Below are positions 15,887 through 25,576 of a stretch of DNA of 64,000 nt, in pieces (position 1 is the first letter of the stretch; every line of letters starts with the position of its first letter). Source of the stretch: Lachnospiraceae bacterium. Its GTDB lineage: Bacteria; Bacillota; Clostridia; Lachnospirales; Lachnospiraceae. The notes beneath the pieces were generated by a model. That model did not search any database and was not told the origin of the DNA. It saw only the letters and a list, made by a program, of their open reading frames with translations. Location: contig JAKSRS010000009.1 of the NCBI GenBank assembly GCA_024403515.1, forward strand, positions 1-64,000, written 5' to 3'. The translations under genes and the position numbers were made by a program.

Positions 15887-17068
15887 ATGGATCTTATATA
15901 TATGGATAATGCGGCAACTACAAAGGTTGCACCCGAAGTTTATGAGGTAATGAAAGAGTATTTTGAAGAGGAATACGCTAACGCTTCCGGAGCATATTCT
16001 TTTGCAGGAAAGACCAGCGCAAGGGTTGAAGAGGCAAGAAGGCTGGTGGCTGATTTTTTGGGAGCTAAGTCCAATGAAATCTTCTTTACAAGCGGTGGAA
16101 GCGAGTCTGACAACTGGGCCATTAAGGGTATCGCGGACGCTTTAAAGAGCAAGGGAAACCACATCATAACAACTAAAATCGAGCATCACGCTGTGCTTCA
16201 CACCTGCGAGTACCTTGAAAGCAGGGGCTTTGAAGTAACATATCTTGATGTCGATGAATACGGACTTGTTGATCCTAAGGCTTTCGAAGCGGCCATAAGA
16301 CCTGAAACCATACTTGCATCGATTATGTTTGCCAATAATGAAATCGGAACAATAGAACCAATCAAGGAACTTGGAAAGATTGCACACGAGCATGGGGTCA
16401 TCTTCCATACTGACGCGGTTCAGGCATATGGTCATGTGAAAATCGATGTAAACGAGATGAACATAGACCTTCTTTCGGCATCAGGCCACAAGATTAACGG
16501 TCCTAAAGGTGTCGGAATTTTGTACATAAAAAAGGGTATCCGAATAAATAACTTAATTCACGGTGGGAGTCAGGAAAGAGGCAAAAGAGCAGGAACAACA
16601 AATACTGCAGGAATCATGGGTTTTTGTGTGGCAACAAAGCTTGCCAAAGAAAGAATGGATGAAAGAAATGCCAGGGAAGAAGAACTTAGAGACTACCTTG
16701 TCAAAAGTGTCCTTGAAAGGATTCCTTACACCATCTATAATGGGCACCCCACATCAAGACTTTCAAACAATGCAAACTTCTGCTTTAGGTTTATAGAAGG
16801 CGAGTCTTTACTTATTATGCTCGATCAAAAGAATGTTTGCGGCTCATCAGGTTCGGCCTGTACATCAGGTTCGCTTGATACGTCACACGTTCTTTTGGCT
16901 ATAGGATTAAAGCATGAAATTGCTCACGGTTCACTTCGCCTTACCGTGTCAGCTGAAAATACCAAAGAAGAAGTTGACTATGTTGTTGATGCTTTGGAAA
17001 CAATTGTTGGAAGACTTAGAAACATGTCTCCTTTATATGAGGACTTTTTAAGAAAGGAAGGTAAATAA
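15887..17068 (+). CDS. Cysteine desulfurase (IscS/NifS type)
   Basis: Encodes 393 residues from the ATG at 15887 (GAAAGG upstream); the frame extends 17 codons back, but the family starts at MDLIYMDNAATTK. Removes sulfur from cysteine and passes it as persulfide to scaffold proteins. PLP-binding Lys202 is in SGHKINGPKG; the sulfur-carrying Cys325 is in GSSGSACTSGS, the long loop of class I (NifS/IscS) enzymes. It is followed after one base by the nifU-type scaffold. Expression is probably controlled by iron-sulfur status through the dyad over its promoter. iscS/nifS naming is ambiguous in clostridia. Confidence 0.95.
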   Translation: MDLIYMDNAATTKVAPEVYEVMKEYFEEEYANASGAYSFAGKTSARVEEARRLVADFLGAKSNEIFFTSGGSESDNWAIKGIADALKSKGNHIITTKIEHHAVLHTCEYLESRGFEVTYLDVDEYGLVDPKAFEAAIRPETILASIMFANNEIGTIEPIKELGKIAHEHGVIFHTDAVQAYGHVKIDVNEMNIDLLSASGHKINGPKGVGILYIKKGIRINNLIHGGSQERGKRAGTTNTAGIMGFCVATKLAKERMDERNAREEELRDYLVKSVLERIPYTIYNGHPTSRLSNNANFCFRFIEGESLLIMLDQKNVCGSSGSACTSGSLDTSHVLLAIGLKHEIAHGSLRLTVSAENTKEEVDYVVDALETIVGRLRNMSPLYEDFLRKEGK

Positions 17069-17069
17069 A

Positions 17070-17531
17070 ATGAGCCAGGTTACAGAATATTCTGAAAAAG
17101 TAATAGATCACTTTTCTAATCCAAGAAATGTTGGAGAAATTGAGAATCCAAGCGGCGTTGGAACCGTAGGTAACGCCAAATGCGGCGATATAATGAGAAT
17201 GTATCTTGATATCGATGATAACAAGGTGATTAAGGATGCCAAGTTTAAAACCTTTGGCTGTGGTGCGGCGGTCGCTACATCTTCGATGGCGACTGAACTT
17301 GTTATCGGTAAAACCGTTGACGAGGCCTTGCTTGTAACCAATAAGGCGGTTATGGAGGCGTTGGACGGACTTCCTCCTGTAAAGATTCACTGTTCGCTTC
17401 TTGCCGAAGAGGCAATTCATTCGGCCTTATGGGATTATTCACAAAAGTCAGGCACAAAAATCGACGGTTTAAAACAGCCGGTAACTGACATCGAAGAGAC
17501 TGAAGAGTTTTATAAGATGCAGGAAGAATAG
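17070..17531 (+). CDS. NifU/IscU-type iron-sulfur scaffold
   Basis: Encodes 153 residues. The scaffold domain carries three cluster cysteines in NAKCGD (with the adjacent Asp), FGCGAAVATSSM and KIHCSLLAEEAI. The last 20 residues are acidic. It lacks the C-terminal NifU domain. Lies one base after the desulfurase stop, forming the two-gene isc operon seen in many clostridia. It receives sulfur from that enzyme and builds [2Fe-2S] or [4Fe-4S] clusters in the cytoplasm. A terminator follows immediately. Confidence 0.95.
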   Translation: MSQVTEYSEKVIDHFSNPRNVGEIENPSGVGTVGNAKCGDIMRMYLDIDDNKVIKDAKFKTFGCGAAVATSSMATELVIGKTVDEALLVTNKAVMEALDGLPPVKIHCSLLAEEAIHSALWDYSQKSGTKIDGLKQPVTDIEETEEFYKMQEE

Positions 17532-17541
17532 GCTTAATCAG

Positions 17542-17566
17542 ATGCGGGCTAAGTGCCCGCATTTTT
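17542..17566 (+). terminator. Terminator of the isc operon
   Basis: ATGCGGGC/GCCCGCAT stem, 5-base loop, TTTTT. Confidence 0.95.
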
Positions 17567-17632
17567 GCAATTATTGAATCTGTCAAAAGAAAATGTTAGG
17601 ATAGGTAAAGACTTTATTTATGGAGGCGTTCA

Positions 17633-18028
17633 ATGGTTTCAACTAGAGGAAGATATGCTCTTCGTGTGATGATTGACATTGCGAATAATCAGGGCGACGG
17701 ATATGTACCTATGAAGGACGTGGCTGCGCGCCAGGGACTTTCTTTGAAATACCTTGAACAGATACTTCCTCTTCTTACCAAAAACAACCTGGTTGAGGGC
17801 ATTCAGGGAAAAGGTGGCGGCTACAAGCTTACAAGAGTTGCCAAGGATTACACTGTAGGCGAGATTTTAAGAGCTACTGAAAAGGACATGGCTCCCGTTT
17901 CCTGCCTTGCAAGCGGCGCAGACAAGTGCTTAAGACGCGGTGAATGCAAGACAATCGGCTTTTGGGAAGGCTATAATAAAGTAATGAACGAATACATAGA
18001 TGGCGTTACATTAAGTGACCTTTTATAG
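17633..18028 (+). CDS. Rrf2-family regulator, IscR-like
   Basis: Encodes 131 residues. Winged helix with TRGRYALRVMIDIA at the N-terminus, the recognition helix region GLSLKYLEQILPLL and wing GGGYKLTR. Cysteines 91, 99 and 105 (C-x7-C-x5-C) match the [2Fe-2S] ligand pattern of IscR. Such proteins repress iron-sulfur assembly genes when loaded with a cluster. Unlike the usual order it is encoded after, not before, the desulfurase, behind a terminator, and its probable operator is the dyad at 15793-15844. GGAGG precedes the start. Confidence 0.9.
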   Translation: MVSTRGRYALRVMIDIANNQGDGYVPMKDVAARQGLSLKYLEQILPLLTKNNLVEGIQGKGGGYKLTRVAKDYTVGEILRATEKDMAPVSCLASGADKCLRRGECKTIGFWEGYNKVMNEYIDGVTLSDLL

Positions 18029-18043
18029 GAATGTGAGACTTAT

Positions 18044-20011
18044 ATGGCAGATTTTTTACCTTTATCCGCACAAGACATGAAAAAAAGAGGCTGGGAGAGA
18101 CCAGACTTTATATATGTAATCGGTGATGCATATGTAGATCATTCTTCTTTTGGCCCGGCAATCATCAGCCGAGTTTTAGAGGCTCATGGCTATAAGGTTG
18201 CTTTCATTTCCCAGCCTGACTGGAAAGACGAAAACAGCATATGCGTATACGGAGAGCCAAGACTTGGCTTTTTGGTCTGCGGCGGTAACATGGATTCGAT
18301 GGTTAACCATTTTACGGTTAATAAAAAACGTCGTTCCATGGATGCTTATACTCCCGGTGGAGTAGCCGGAAAACGTCCTGACTATGCGACCATCGTATAC
18401 TGCAATTTAATAAAGAAAAAATATAAAAACAGCCCAATACTGATCGGTGGAATCGAAGCCAGCTTAAGGCGCTTTGCCCACTATGATTACTGGTCTGACA
18501 AGATTAAGCATTCCATACTTATGGACTCAGGCGCAGACATTTTAATGTATGGAATGGGAGAACTTTCGGTTATTGAAATCGCGGACGCTCTTGATAGTGG
18601 AATCGACGTTTCAGATATTACATATGTAGCCGGAACAGTCTATAAATCCAAGGACGTAACGGATGTAATTAACTCGCTTTCAGGTATTGAACTTCCTGAT
18701 TTTAATGAGATTTGCTCAGACAAAAGAACGTATGCCAAAAGCTTTAAGATTCAATACGAAAATACAGATTTCGCGACAGCGAAACCCCTTATAGAGAAAT
18801 ACGGCGAGAAAAGATATATTGTCCAAAACCCACCGCAAAGACCGCTTACCACACAGGAACTTGACGATATATATGAGCTTCCTTATATGAATAACTATCA
18901 TCCTTCTTATGCCAAAGAAGGCGGAGTTCCTGCCATAAGTGAAATTAAGTTTTCGCTTACAAGTAACAGAGGCTGCTTTGGCGGCTGCAGTTTCTGTGCG
19001 CTTACCTTCCACCAGGGAAGAATACTTCAGGTAAGAAGCCACGAATCTTTGGTTAAGGAAGCAATTGCCATGACTAAAGACCCTGACTTTAAGGGATATA
19101 TTCATGATGTCGGAGGACCTACGGCAAACTTTAGAAAACCTGCCTGCGAAAAGCAGCTTACAAAGGGTGTGTGCACGCATAAGCAGTGCCTCTATCCAAG
19201 TGTTTGTAAGAACATGAGAGTAGACCATTCAGATTATATTTCCCTTCTTAGAAAGCTTAGGGCCATACCCGGAGTTAAGAAGGTTTTTGTGCGTTCAGGT
19301 ATAAGATATGATTATGTGCTTGCTGATAAAAACGATGATTTTTTACGCGAGCTTTGCAAATATCACGTAAGCGGACAGCTTAGAGTAGCACCTGAACACA
19401 TAACCGATCACGTGCTTGATTTGATGGGTAAGCCCCATAACAATGTATATAATCAGTTTGTAAAAAACTTTGAGAAGATAAATAAAGAACTTAAACTTAA
19501 CCAGTTTATTGTTCCTTACTTAATATCTTCACATCCGGGATCCACACTTTCTGATGCGATTGCCCTTGCTGAAAGCGTAAGAGATATGGGTTATATGCCT
19601 GAACAGGTTCAGGACTTTTATCCTACACCTTCAACTATTTCAACGACAATGTACTATACGGGGCTTGATCCGAGAACTATGACTGAGGTTGACATAACAA
19701 GAAGCCCTCATGAGAAGGCAATGCAAAGAGCCCTTATCCAGTATAAAAAGCCTGAAAACTATGATCTTGTAAGAGAAGCACTTATAAAAGAAGGTCGTCA
19801 GGATTTAATCGGCTTTGATAAAAACTGCCTTATTCCACCCAGAAAGATTAATGGCGTAAGTAAAGCAAATACCCCTTCTTCCAGGGGAAAAGGCGATTTG
19901 AAAAAAGGTGCGTTAAAGGGTAGTGATTCAAGGAAAAACCAGGCTGGTAAAGGCGTGGGAAAATCGCAGAATCAAGGTGTCGGTAAGTCTAAAGGCGGCC
20001 GCAAGCGCTAG
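18044..20011 (+). CDS. YgiQ-family radical SAM protein
   Basis: Encodes 655 residues, typical for YgiQ. The N-terminal UPF0313 domain begins FLPLSAQDMKKRGW, followed by a radical SAM core with cluster cysteines Cys311, Cys315 and Cys318 in RGCFGGCSFC. Further cysteines around 370-395 (CTHKQCLYPSVC) are also typical. The last 50 residues are Lys/Gly/Ser-rich and probably disordered, a usual YgiQ tail. The reaction catalysed is not known for the family. Starts 15 bases after the Rrf2 regulator, so it may be co-transcribed with it; it needs a [4Fe-4S] cluster, which fits the neighbourhood. Confidence 0.93.
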   Translation: MADFLPLSAQDMKKRGWERPDFIYVIGDAYVDHSSFGPAIISRVLEAHGYKVAFISQPDWKDENSICVYGEPRLGFLVCGGNMDSMVNHFTVNKKRRSMDAYTPGGVAGKRPDYATIVYCNLIKKKYKNSPILIGGIEASLRRFAHYDYWSDKIKHSILMDSGADILMYGMGELSVIEIADALDSGIDVSDITYVAGTVYKSKDVTDVINSLSGIELPDFNEICSDKRTYAKSFKIQYENTDFATAKPLIEKYGEKRYIVQNPPQRPLTTQELDDIYELPYMNNYHPSYAKEGGVPAISEIKFSLTSNRGCFGGCSFCALTFHQGRILQVRSHESLVKEAIAMTKDPDFKGYIHDVGGPTANFRKPACEKQLTKGVCTHKQCLYPSVCKNMRVDHSDYISLLRKLRAIPGVKKVFVRSGIRYDYVLADKNDDFLRELCKYHVSGQLRVAPEHITDHVLDLMGKPHNNVYNQFVKNFEKINKELKLNQFIVPYLISSHPGSTLSDAIALAESVRDMGYMPEQVQDFYPTPSTISTTMYYTGLDPRTMTEVDITRSPHEKAMQRALIQYKKPENYDLVREALIKEGRQDLIGFDKNCLIPPRKINGVSKANTPSSRGKGDLKKGALKGSDSRKNQAGKGVGKSQNQGVGKSKGGRKR

Positions 20012-20065
20012 CAATAAATATGGCCGAAAACGCAAGTTTGCACTGGTCACACAATTTGTAAAAAT

Positions 20066-20110
20066 GAAGACTCCGGGCACAGATACGAGACCTATAGGAG
20101 TCTTCTTTGA
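20066..20110 (+). terminator. Terminator after the radical SAM gene
   Basis: GAAGACTCC (20066-20074) pairs with GGAGTCTTC (20097-20105) around a 22-base loop. Downstream TTTGATATTTG is only loosely T-rich. Confidence 0.65.
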
Positions 20111-20223
20111 TATTTGTTTCTTGTAAAAACCTATTATTTTACTAGACAATACATTGGATTATTAATATTTTGGTGTTATAGTGTATAAGTTCGGTTGTAG
20201 AGTAGTTTTATAGAGGTAATTTA

Positions 20224-20931
20224 ATGAACGATAGAATTCTGGGGATTCTTGCCGAAGGTCTTGGAAAAATCCTTTTGGCAAGTATTAAAGTTACTATTCC
20301 CCTAACAATTATCGGATTTGCCCTCGCAATGGTCATCGCTATGTTTATGGCGCTTGTCCAGTATGCCAAGGTTCCGGTACTTAAACAGATTTCAAGAATT
20401 TACATATGGATTTTTAGAGGAACACCTTTACTGGTACAGCTCTTTTTGGCTTACTTTGGTTTACCAAAACTCGGCATTGTTATGGATGCTTTTCCTTGTG
20501 CGGTTATGGTGTTTGCCTTAAATGAAGGTGCTTATTGTGCCGAGACAATGCGTTCAGCACTCGAAGCTGTTCCTGAAGGCCAGATGGAAGCCGGTTACTG
20601 TGTAGGTATGAACTACTTGCAGATTATGTGGCATGTGGTTATTCCACAGGCATTAAGAACTGCGTTCCCACCTTTATCCAATTCAGTAATAAGTATGCTT
20701 AAAGATACATCTTTAGCAGCTACAATTACAGTAGCAGATATGTTTATGGCAGCCCAGAAGATAGTAGGAAGAACCTACGAACCCTTATGGCTCTATTCTG
20801 AGGTAGCTTTAGTTTATCTTGCATATTCTACTGTGCTTACAATTATCCAAAGATACTATGAGAAGAAACTAAGCGCATACAATACACGTAGCAGTGAACC
20901 TTCTGAAGTTAAAGCGCAGGGAGGTAATTAA
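20224..20931 (+). CDS. Polar amino-acid ABC transporter permease
   Basis: Encodes 235 residues with about five membrane segments and the HisM/GlnP-type signature: [10 protein letters not shown] near the start and [24 protein letters not shown] as the EAA loop (residues about 120-142) that contacts the ATPase. First of three transporter genes; GAGG precedes the start. Forms the membrane channel, probably as a homodimer because only one permease is present. Substrate class is polar amino acids or cystine by family. Confidence 0.93.
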   Translation: MNDRILGILAEGLGKILLASIKVTIPLTIIGFALAMVIAMFMALVQYAKVPVLKQISRIYIWIFRGTPLLVQLFLAYFGLPKLGIVMDAFPCAVMVFALNEGAYCAETMRSALEAVPEGQMEAGYCVGMNYLQIMWHVVIPQALRTAFPPLSNSVISMLKDTSLAATITVADMFMAAQKIVGRTYEPLWLYSEVALVYLAYSTVLTIIQRYYEKKLSAYNTRSSEPSEVKAQGGN

Positions 20932-20933
20932 GT

Positions 20934-21686
20934 ATGAGCATGTTAGAGATTAAAAATATCCAAAAATCATTTGGAAAGACTGAAGTTTTAAAAGGCATCG
21001 ATTTATCTGTTGAAAAAGGTGATGTCATTGCCGTTTTAGGTTCAAGCGGAAGCGGAAAGACAACACTTTTAAGATGTATGAATTTTCTTGAGAAAGCTGA
21101 TTTTGGAACTATGACCTTTGACGAAGTAACATACGATCTTGGCCATATGAAGCGCTCTGATATTGCTCTTCTTCGCAAAAAAACAGCCTTCGTTTTCCAA
21201 AATTACAATCTTTTTGCCAATAAGACCGCTTTAGAGAACGTAACGCTTGGTCTTACATCAGCAAGAAAGATCGATAAAAAGGAAGCTGCTGAAATTGGCA
21301 TGGAAATGCTAAAGAAGGTTGGACTTGAAGACAGAGCAGACTTCTATCCTGTGAAACTTTCAGGCGGGCAGCAGCAAAGAGTTGCCATAGCAAGAGCACT
21401 TGCAACCAATCCTGAAATAATTTATTTTGATGAGCCTACATCAGCACTTGATCCCGAACTTATTGGTGAAGTCTTAGCAGTAATGAAGCAGCTAGCCAAT
21501 GAAGGGATGACTATGATTGTGGTAACCCACGAAATGAACTTTGCACAAAACGTTTCCAAGAAGGTTGTCTTTATGGAAAATGGTGTAATTTTAGAACAAG
21601 GCACTTCTAAAGAGTTCTTTGAAAATCCTAAAATGGAAAGAACCAAAGAGTTTTTAAAGAATATCAGATCACAACATGATGCATAA
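20934..21686 (+). CDS. Polar amino-acid ABC transporter ATPase (GlnQ type)
   Basis: Encodes 250 residues. Walker [10 protein letters not shown], signature LSGGQQQR, Walker [14 protein letters not shown] and H-loop VTHEMNFA. Closely matches the GlnQ/HisP/ArtP group. Lies two bases after the permease, with AGGGAGG upstream. Powers uptake with the permease at 20224 and the binding protein at 21702. Confidence 0.95.
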   Translation: MSMLEIKNIQKSFGKTEVLKGIDLSVEKGDVIAVLGSSGSGKTTLLRCMNFLEKADFGTMTFDEVTYDLGHMKRSDIALLRKKTAFVFQNYNLFANKTALENVTLGLTSARKIDKKEAAEIGMEMLKKVGLEDRADFYPVKLSGGQQQRVAIARALATNPEIIYFDEPTSALDPELIGEVLAVMKQLANEGMTMIVVTHEMNFAQNVSKKVVFMENGVILEQGTSKEFFENPKMERTKEFLKNIRSQHDA

Positions 21687-21701
21687 TAAAGGAGATTAAG
21701 A

Positions 21702-22496
21702 ATGAAGAAAAAATTATTTAGTATTATTTTAGCTGCAGCTGTAGCATTAACTACATTTGCAGGATGCGGGGAGAGCAATTCAAACGATCTTTTATCAAAG
21801 ATTCAGAAGGAAAAGAAGGTTACAGTTGCTATGGAAGGTAACTGGGCTCCCTGGACATACGAAGATGAACAGGGTAATCTTGTTGGTTTTGAAGTTGAAG
21901 TTGCAAGTGCAGTAGCTGAAAAGTTAGGTGCTGAAGCTGAATTTGTAACAGGCGAGTGGGATGGCTTACTTGCAGGTGTTCAGGCCGGAAGATATGACAT
22001 TATGGCTAACGGTGTCGGATACTCTGAAGACAGAGCACAGTCATATTTATATTCTGATTTCTATGCATTTAACAAGACAGCATTAGTTGTTCGCACAGAC
22101 AATGATGAAATCAAGTCATTAGAAGACTTAAATGGCAAAACAACATGTAACTCAGCAAACTCTACATACCAGATTATTGCTGAAACATACGGTGCAACAG
22201 TTAAGGATATCGAATCACTTGACGGAACAATCGAAGAACTTTTAGCAGGAAGAGTAGATGCTACACTTAACGCTGAAGTTTCAATCAACGATTACATGAA
22301 GGCTAAGCCCGATGCTGAAATCAAGATTGTAGCTTTTGATCCTGAAGTTGAAAAAGTTGGTATGATCGTAGCTAATAACGATAACAATAAGTCACTTATC
22401 GAAGCTATCAACAAGGCTTTAGCTGAACTTAAGGCTGAAGGAAAGCTTACAGAGATTTCAAACAAGTATTTTGGTATGGATATTACACAGGAATAA
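21702..22496 (+). CDS. Polar amino-acid binding lipoprotein
   Basis: Encodes 264 residues. Lipoprotein signal with lipobox FAGC (lipidated Cys about 22). The family 3 solute-binding fold shows MEGNWAPWTYEDEQGNLVGFEVEVA, the ligand-binding start of glutamine/cystine binding proteins, and the hinge around LEDLNGKTT. It is the last of the transporter set; a MATE gene follows after 13 bases. The likely ligand is a polar amino acid; which one cannot be read reliably. Confidence 0.94.
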   Translation: MKKKLFSIILAAAVALTTFAGCGESNSNDLLSKIQKEKKVTVAMEGNWAPWTYEDEQGNLVGFEVEVASAVAEKLGAEAEFVTGEWDGLLAGVQAGRYDIMANGVGYSEDRAQSYLYSDFYAFNKTALVVRTDNDEIKSLEDLNGKTTCNSANSTYQIIAETYGATVKDIESLDGTIEELLAGRVDATLNAEVSINDYMKAKPDAEIKIVAFDPEVEKVGMIVANNDNNKSLIEAINKALAELKAEGKLTEISNKYFGMDITQE

Positions 22497-22509
22497 TAGT
22501 TAGAGTTTT

Positions 22510-23922
22510 ATGAAAGAAAATGTTCTTGAAAAAGTATTAAGTGAAAAGAAAGGGAACAAGGCGGAGCAAATCCGTCTTGTTCTTTGTTTGAGCCTTCCTG
22601 CAATTCTTGCACAGCTTACGTCTATAGCCATGCAGTATATCGATGCAGGAATGGTCGGCAATATGGGCGCTAGGGCCACAGCATCAATTGGACTTGTATC
22701 CACTACTACCTGGCTTGTCGGAGGAACCTGTGTAGGTATTTCGGCAGGCTATTATGTTCAGGTAGCCCAGCTCATTGGAGCGGGAAAGCAAAAGAAAGCC
22801 TCTGAGGTATACAAGCAGAGTCTTTCCATGGTAATGCTTCTTGGACTCTTTATAGGCCTTATCTGTTGCCTGATAAGTCCCTTTTTACCGGTGTGGTTAA
22901 AGGGCGAAGCTGAGATTTGTAAGGATGCCTCTATTTATTTTTTAATATATGGTCTTTCGGTTCCGTTCAGACTACTAAGACAGCTTTGCGCCGGTATGCT
23001 TCAAAGTACCGGAGATATGAAAACACCAAGCATATTGTCAGGTTCTGTATGTATTCTTGATGTTATATTCAACCTCTTTTTAATTTTCCCGACAAGACAG
23101 GTGGCCTTTTTAGGACTTTCTTTTGCCATGCCCGGATTTGGACTTGGAGTAATGGGCGCGGCGCTTGGAACTGCACTTGCGGACATTTTAGTTTCAATAC
23201 TTATGTTTCTTGCACTTAGTATAAAGAATGAGAAACTTTCGCTTAAAAACAAAGGCTCATGGGCCTGGGATAAGCATACTATCATTACGGCATTAAAGAT
23301 TGCCCTTCCTATGTGTGCGGACCAGTTTTTTATGTGTAGTGCTTACGTAGCAGGAACCTTTATTGTGGCACCACTTGGAACTATTTCGGTTGCAGCTAAT
23401 TCGCTTGCAGTTACGGCTGAAAGTCTTTGCTATATGCCGGGCTACGGAATCGGTTCGGCAGCTACCGCCATTATAGGGCAGACAATTGGTGCTAAAAGAG
23501 ATGATTTAACCAAAAGCTTTTCTAGGGTGAGTATGTATCTTGGAATACTTATGATGGGCGTGACTGCGGTGTTTATGTTCTTCTTTGCACCGGTTGCTTT
23601 TTCACTGCTTACAAATGATCCCATGGTCGCAGCACTTGGAACTAAAGTGCTTAGATTTGAACTTATCGCAGAGCCATTATATGGGGCTTCTATCTGCTGT
23701 GCCGGTGTTTTCAGAGGCGCGGGAGATACTCTGATGCCAAGTATTATGAACCTTGTCAGCATGTGGGGCGTAAGAATTTTACTGGCAGCAATCTTAGTTC
23801 CGCACCTTGGACTTTTAGGTTACTGGGTCGCAATGGCTACAGAATTATGTTTTAGGGGTATCATTTTCATGATTCGCTTATATAATGGTAAGTGGATGAA
23901 AAAGTCTCTTGTAAAAGAGTAA
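22510..23922 (+). CDS. MATE family efflux transporter
   Basis: Encodes 470 residues with twelve predicted membrane segments in two similar halves. The first half has LPAILAQLTSIAMQYIDAGMVG and the second LPMCADQFFMCSAYVAGTF, the paired starts of MATE proteins. Exports organic cations or drugs using a sodium or proton gradient. Placed 13 bases after the amino-acid binding protein without a terminator, so it may be part of that operon; the binding site before its start is weak. No substrate can be given. Confidence 0.92.
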   Translation: MKENVLEKVLSEKKGNKAEQIRLVLCLSLPAILAQLTSIAMQYIDAGMVGNMGARATASIGLVSTTTWLVGGTCVGISAGYYVQVAQLIGAGKQKKASEVYKQSLSMVMLLGLFIGLICCLISPFLPVWLKGEAEICKDASIYFLIYGLSVPFRLLRQLCAGMLQSTGDMKTPSILSGSVCILDVIFNLFLIFPTRQVAFLGLSFAMPGFGLGVMGAALGTALADILVSILMFLALSIKNEKLSLKNKGSWAWDKHTIITALKIALPMCADQFFMCSAYVAGTFIVAPLGTISVAANSLAVTAESLCYMPGYGIGSAATAIIGQTIGAKRDDLTKSFSRVSMYLGILMMGVTAVFMFFFAPVAFSLLTNDPMVAALGTKVLRFELIAEPLYGASICCAGVFRGAGDTLMPSIMNLVSMWGVRILLAAILVPHLGLLGYWVAMATELCFRGIIFMIRLYNGKWMKKSLVKE

Positions 23923-23960
23923 AAAGAAAAATCTTTGTAAAAGCTGAGAGGGGATATGCT

Positions 23961-24752
23961 ATGGGATACACCGTAGGTCTTGATATGGGCAGCAGTACAA
24001 TCAAGATAGTCTTTATGGAAAAAGAAAGACTTGCAGACTGTGTTCGCATTGACAGAAGCGAATCTTATGAAGAAGTGCTTATTAAAAAAGGACTTGAAAA
24101 TATAGAGAAAATTGTAACTGTAGGTGCAGGCTCTTCTTTTCTTGAAGGAGACATTCTTGGTATAAAGACAAGACATGTCGAAGAATTTGAAGCTATTGCA
24201 AGGGGCGGCCGGTATTTATCCGGTGAAGAAGAATGTCTTGTCGTAAGCCTTGGTACTGGTACCTGTTTTATTTATGCCGGTAAAGATTCCATAACCCACG
24301 CAGGTGGCTGCGGAATCGGCGGGGCTTTACTTTCGTCCTTAGCCGATTACGGACTTGGAATGAAGGACGTAAACGAATTTACAAGACTTGCGCTTGATGG
24401 CAGTGCTTCCAATGCAGATTTACAGATTAAAGATATAAGTAAAAATGATATAGATATACTTTATGGTGATGTTACGGTAGCTAACATGGCCAAGATTAAT
24501 AAAGAAAGTGCCCCCTGTGATTACGCATACGGGGTATGCAACCTTGTTTTTCAAAACATTGGTGTTATGGCTTATATGGCAAGTAAGGCCTTTTTAACAA
24601 GTAAGATTGTCGTGCTTGGTACGATGGCTTCAGGTACGTTCGCGAAAGAATCTTTTTTAGCAGTAGGAGGTCTTTTTAAGGTAGATTTCATTGTCCCTGA
24701 AAATAGTGCCTATGCCGTAGCAATAGGTGCAGTGCTTTCAGATAAAACTTGA
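23961..24752 (+). CDS. coaW: Type II pantothenate kinase
   Basis: Encodes 263 residues from the ATG after GAGAGGGG; the frame runs 23 codons further back into the MATE gene, but the family begins GYTVGLDMGSSTIKIV. An ASKHA-fold kinase: phosphate loop at the N-terminus, LVVSLGTGTCFIY and HAGGCGIGGALL as the second ATP-binding block, and C-terminal ENSAYAVAIGAVL. The arrangement matches Staphylococcus CoaW. Catalyses the first step of coenzyme A synthesis; type II enzymes of this kind are usually weakly feedback-inhibited. A benzoyl-CoA reductase or dehydratase activator was considered, but the CxxC cluster motif is missing. Confidence 0.85.
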   Translation: MGYTVGLDMGSSTIKIVFMEKERLADCVRIDRSESYEEVLIKKGLENIEKIVTVGAGSSFLEGDILGIKTRHVEEFEAIARGGRYLSGEEECLVVSLGTGTCFIYAGKDSITHAGGCGIGGALLSSLADYGLGMKDVNEFTRLALDGSASNADLQIKDISKNDIDILYGDVTVANMAKINKESAPCDYAYGVCNLVFQNIGVMAYMASKAFLTSKIVVLGTMASGTFAKESFLAVGGLFKVDFIVPENSAYAVAIGAVLSDKT

Positions 24753-24836
24753 GTTTTGGTTACGCTGTAGCAATTTTGCTTGTAATAATATTCGCGAGCT
24801 AATATGAGCCCATTATTCGATTATTGGAGGTAGTGT

Positions 24837-25430
24837 ATGAGCGTAAAATATGTTGATCTTAAAATGGGTCGTGTTGAATTTTTAAGGGCAACAGTTGAGG
24901 ATGCAGGAGAACTTTTAAAGGTATATGCTCCTTACGTTGAAAAGACTGCGGTTTCTTTTGAATACGAAGTTCCAAGCCTTGAAGAGTTTAGTTCAAGAAT
25001 TTCAAACATTTCTTCAAAGTATCCTTACATTAAAGCAGTATGTAACGGTGAAATCGTAGGATATGCATACGCCACAGCCTTTAAGGGCAGAAAGGCCTAT
25101 GACCATTCAGTTGAGTCTACGATTTATCTTAAGGAAGATAAAAGAGGAGAGGGACTTGGTGTAGCCTTATATGAAGTACTGACAGAAGCATTAAAGGGCA
25201 TGGGAATTATTAATATGAATGCCTGCATAGCATATGCCAAAGAAAATGATCCGCATCTTACAAACGCAAGCCATTTATTCCATAAAAAGCTTGGCTTTGA
25301 ACTTGTAGGAACCTTCCATAATTCAGGCTTTAAGTTTGACCGCTGGTACGATATGATCTGGATGGAAAAGATGCTTGCAAAGCATACTGATAAGCCTGAA
25401 CCTGTTAAGTTTGGTCAGTGGACAATATAG
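24837..25430 (+). CDS. GNAT N-acetyltransferase, phosphinothricin-acetyltransferase-like
   Basis: Encodes 197 residues. The order of blocks, FLRATVEDAGELLKVYAPYV, TAVSFEYEVPSLEEF and the acetyl-CoA loop DKRGEGLGVALYEVL, is that of the Pat/MnaT branch, ending with LGFELVGTFHNSGFKFDRWYD. Relatives acetylate phosphinothricin, methionine sulfone or other amines, but most genomic members have no known substrate. GGAGG precedes the start. Closed by a strong hairpin at 25492. Confidence 0.88.
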   Translation: MSVKYVDLKMGRVEFLRATVEDAGELLKVYAPYVEKTAVSFEYEVPSLEEFSSRISNISSKYPYIKAVCNGEIVGYAYATAFKGRKAYDHSVESTIYLKEDKRGEGLGVALYEVLTEALKGMGIINMNACIAYAKENDPHLTNASHLFHKKLGFELVGTFHNSGFKFDRWYDMIWMEKMLAKHTDKPEPVKFGQWTI

Positions 25431-25491
25431 TGATTCGTTCTTAAAGAATCTATAGAAATAGAATAATCAGGCAGACGCCTTAAAATAAAGC

Positions 25492-25521
25492 GAGGGCTCA
25501 GGTGGAAAAACCTGAGCCCTC
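25492..25521. terminator. Bidirectional terminator between the GNAT and chemoreceptor genes
   Basis: Perfect GAGGGCTCAGG/CCTGAGCCCTC stem with an 8-base loop between convergent genes. A/T-rich flanks lie on both sides. Confidence 0.9.
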
Positions 25522-25576
25522 ACTTTATTAGTTAGGAGTTTGAAAAACTTGAAAAGTTCGTATAAATCTTTATTAA

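Noticed and set aside
18716..19228. 170-codon open frame on the minus strand
   Set aside because: It lies wholly inside the radical SAM gene, lacks a ribosome binding site, and has no recognisable protein character; a codon-bias shadow.
23961..24752. Dehydratase/benzoyl-CoA reductase activator identity
   Set aside because: The ASKHA fold is shared, but the cluster-binding cysteines of activators are absent and the ending matches type II pantothenate kinase.
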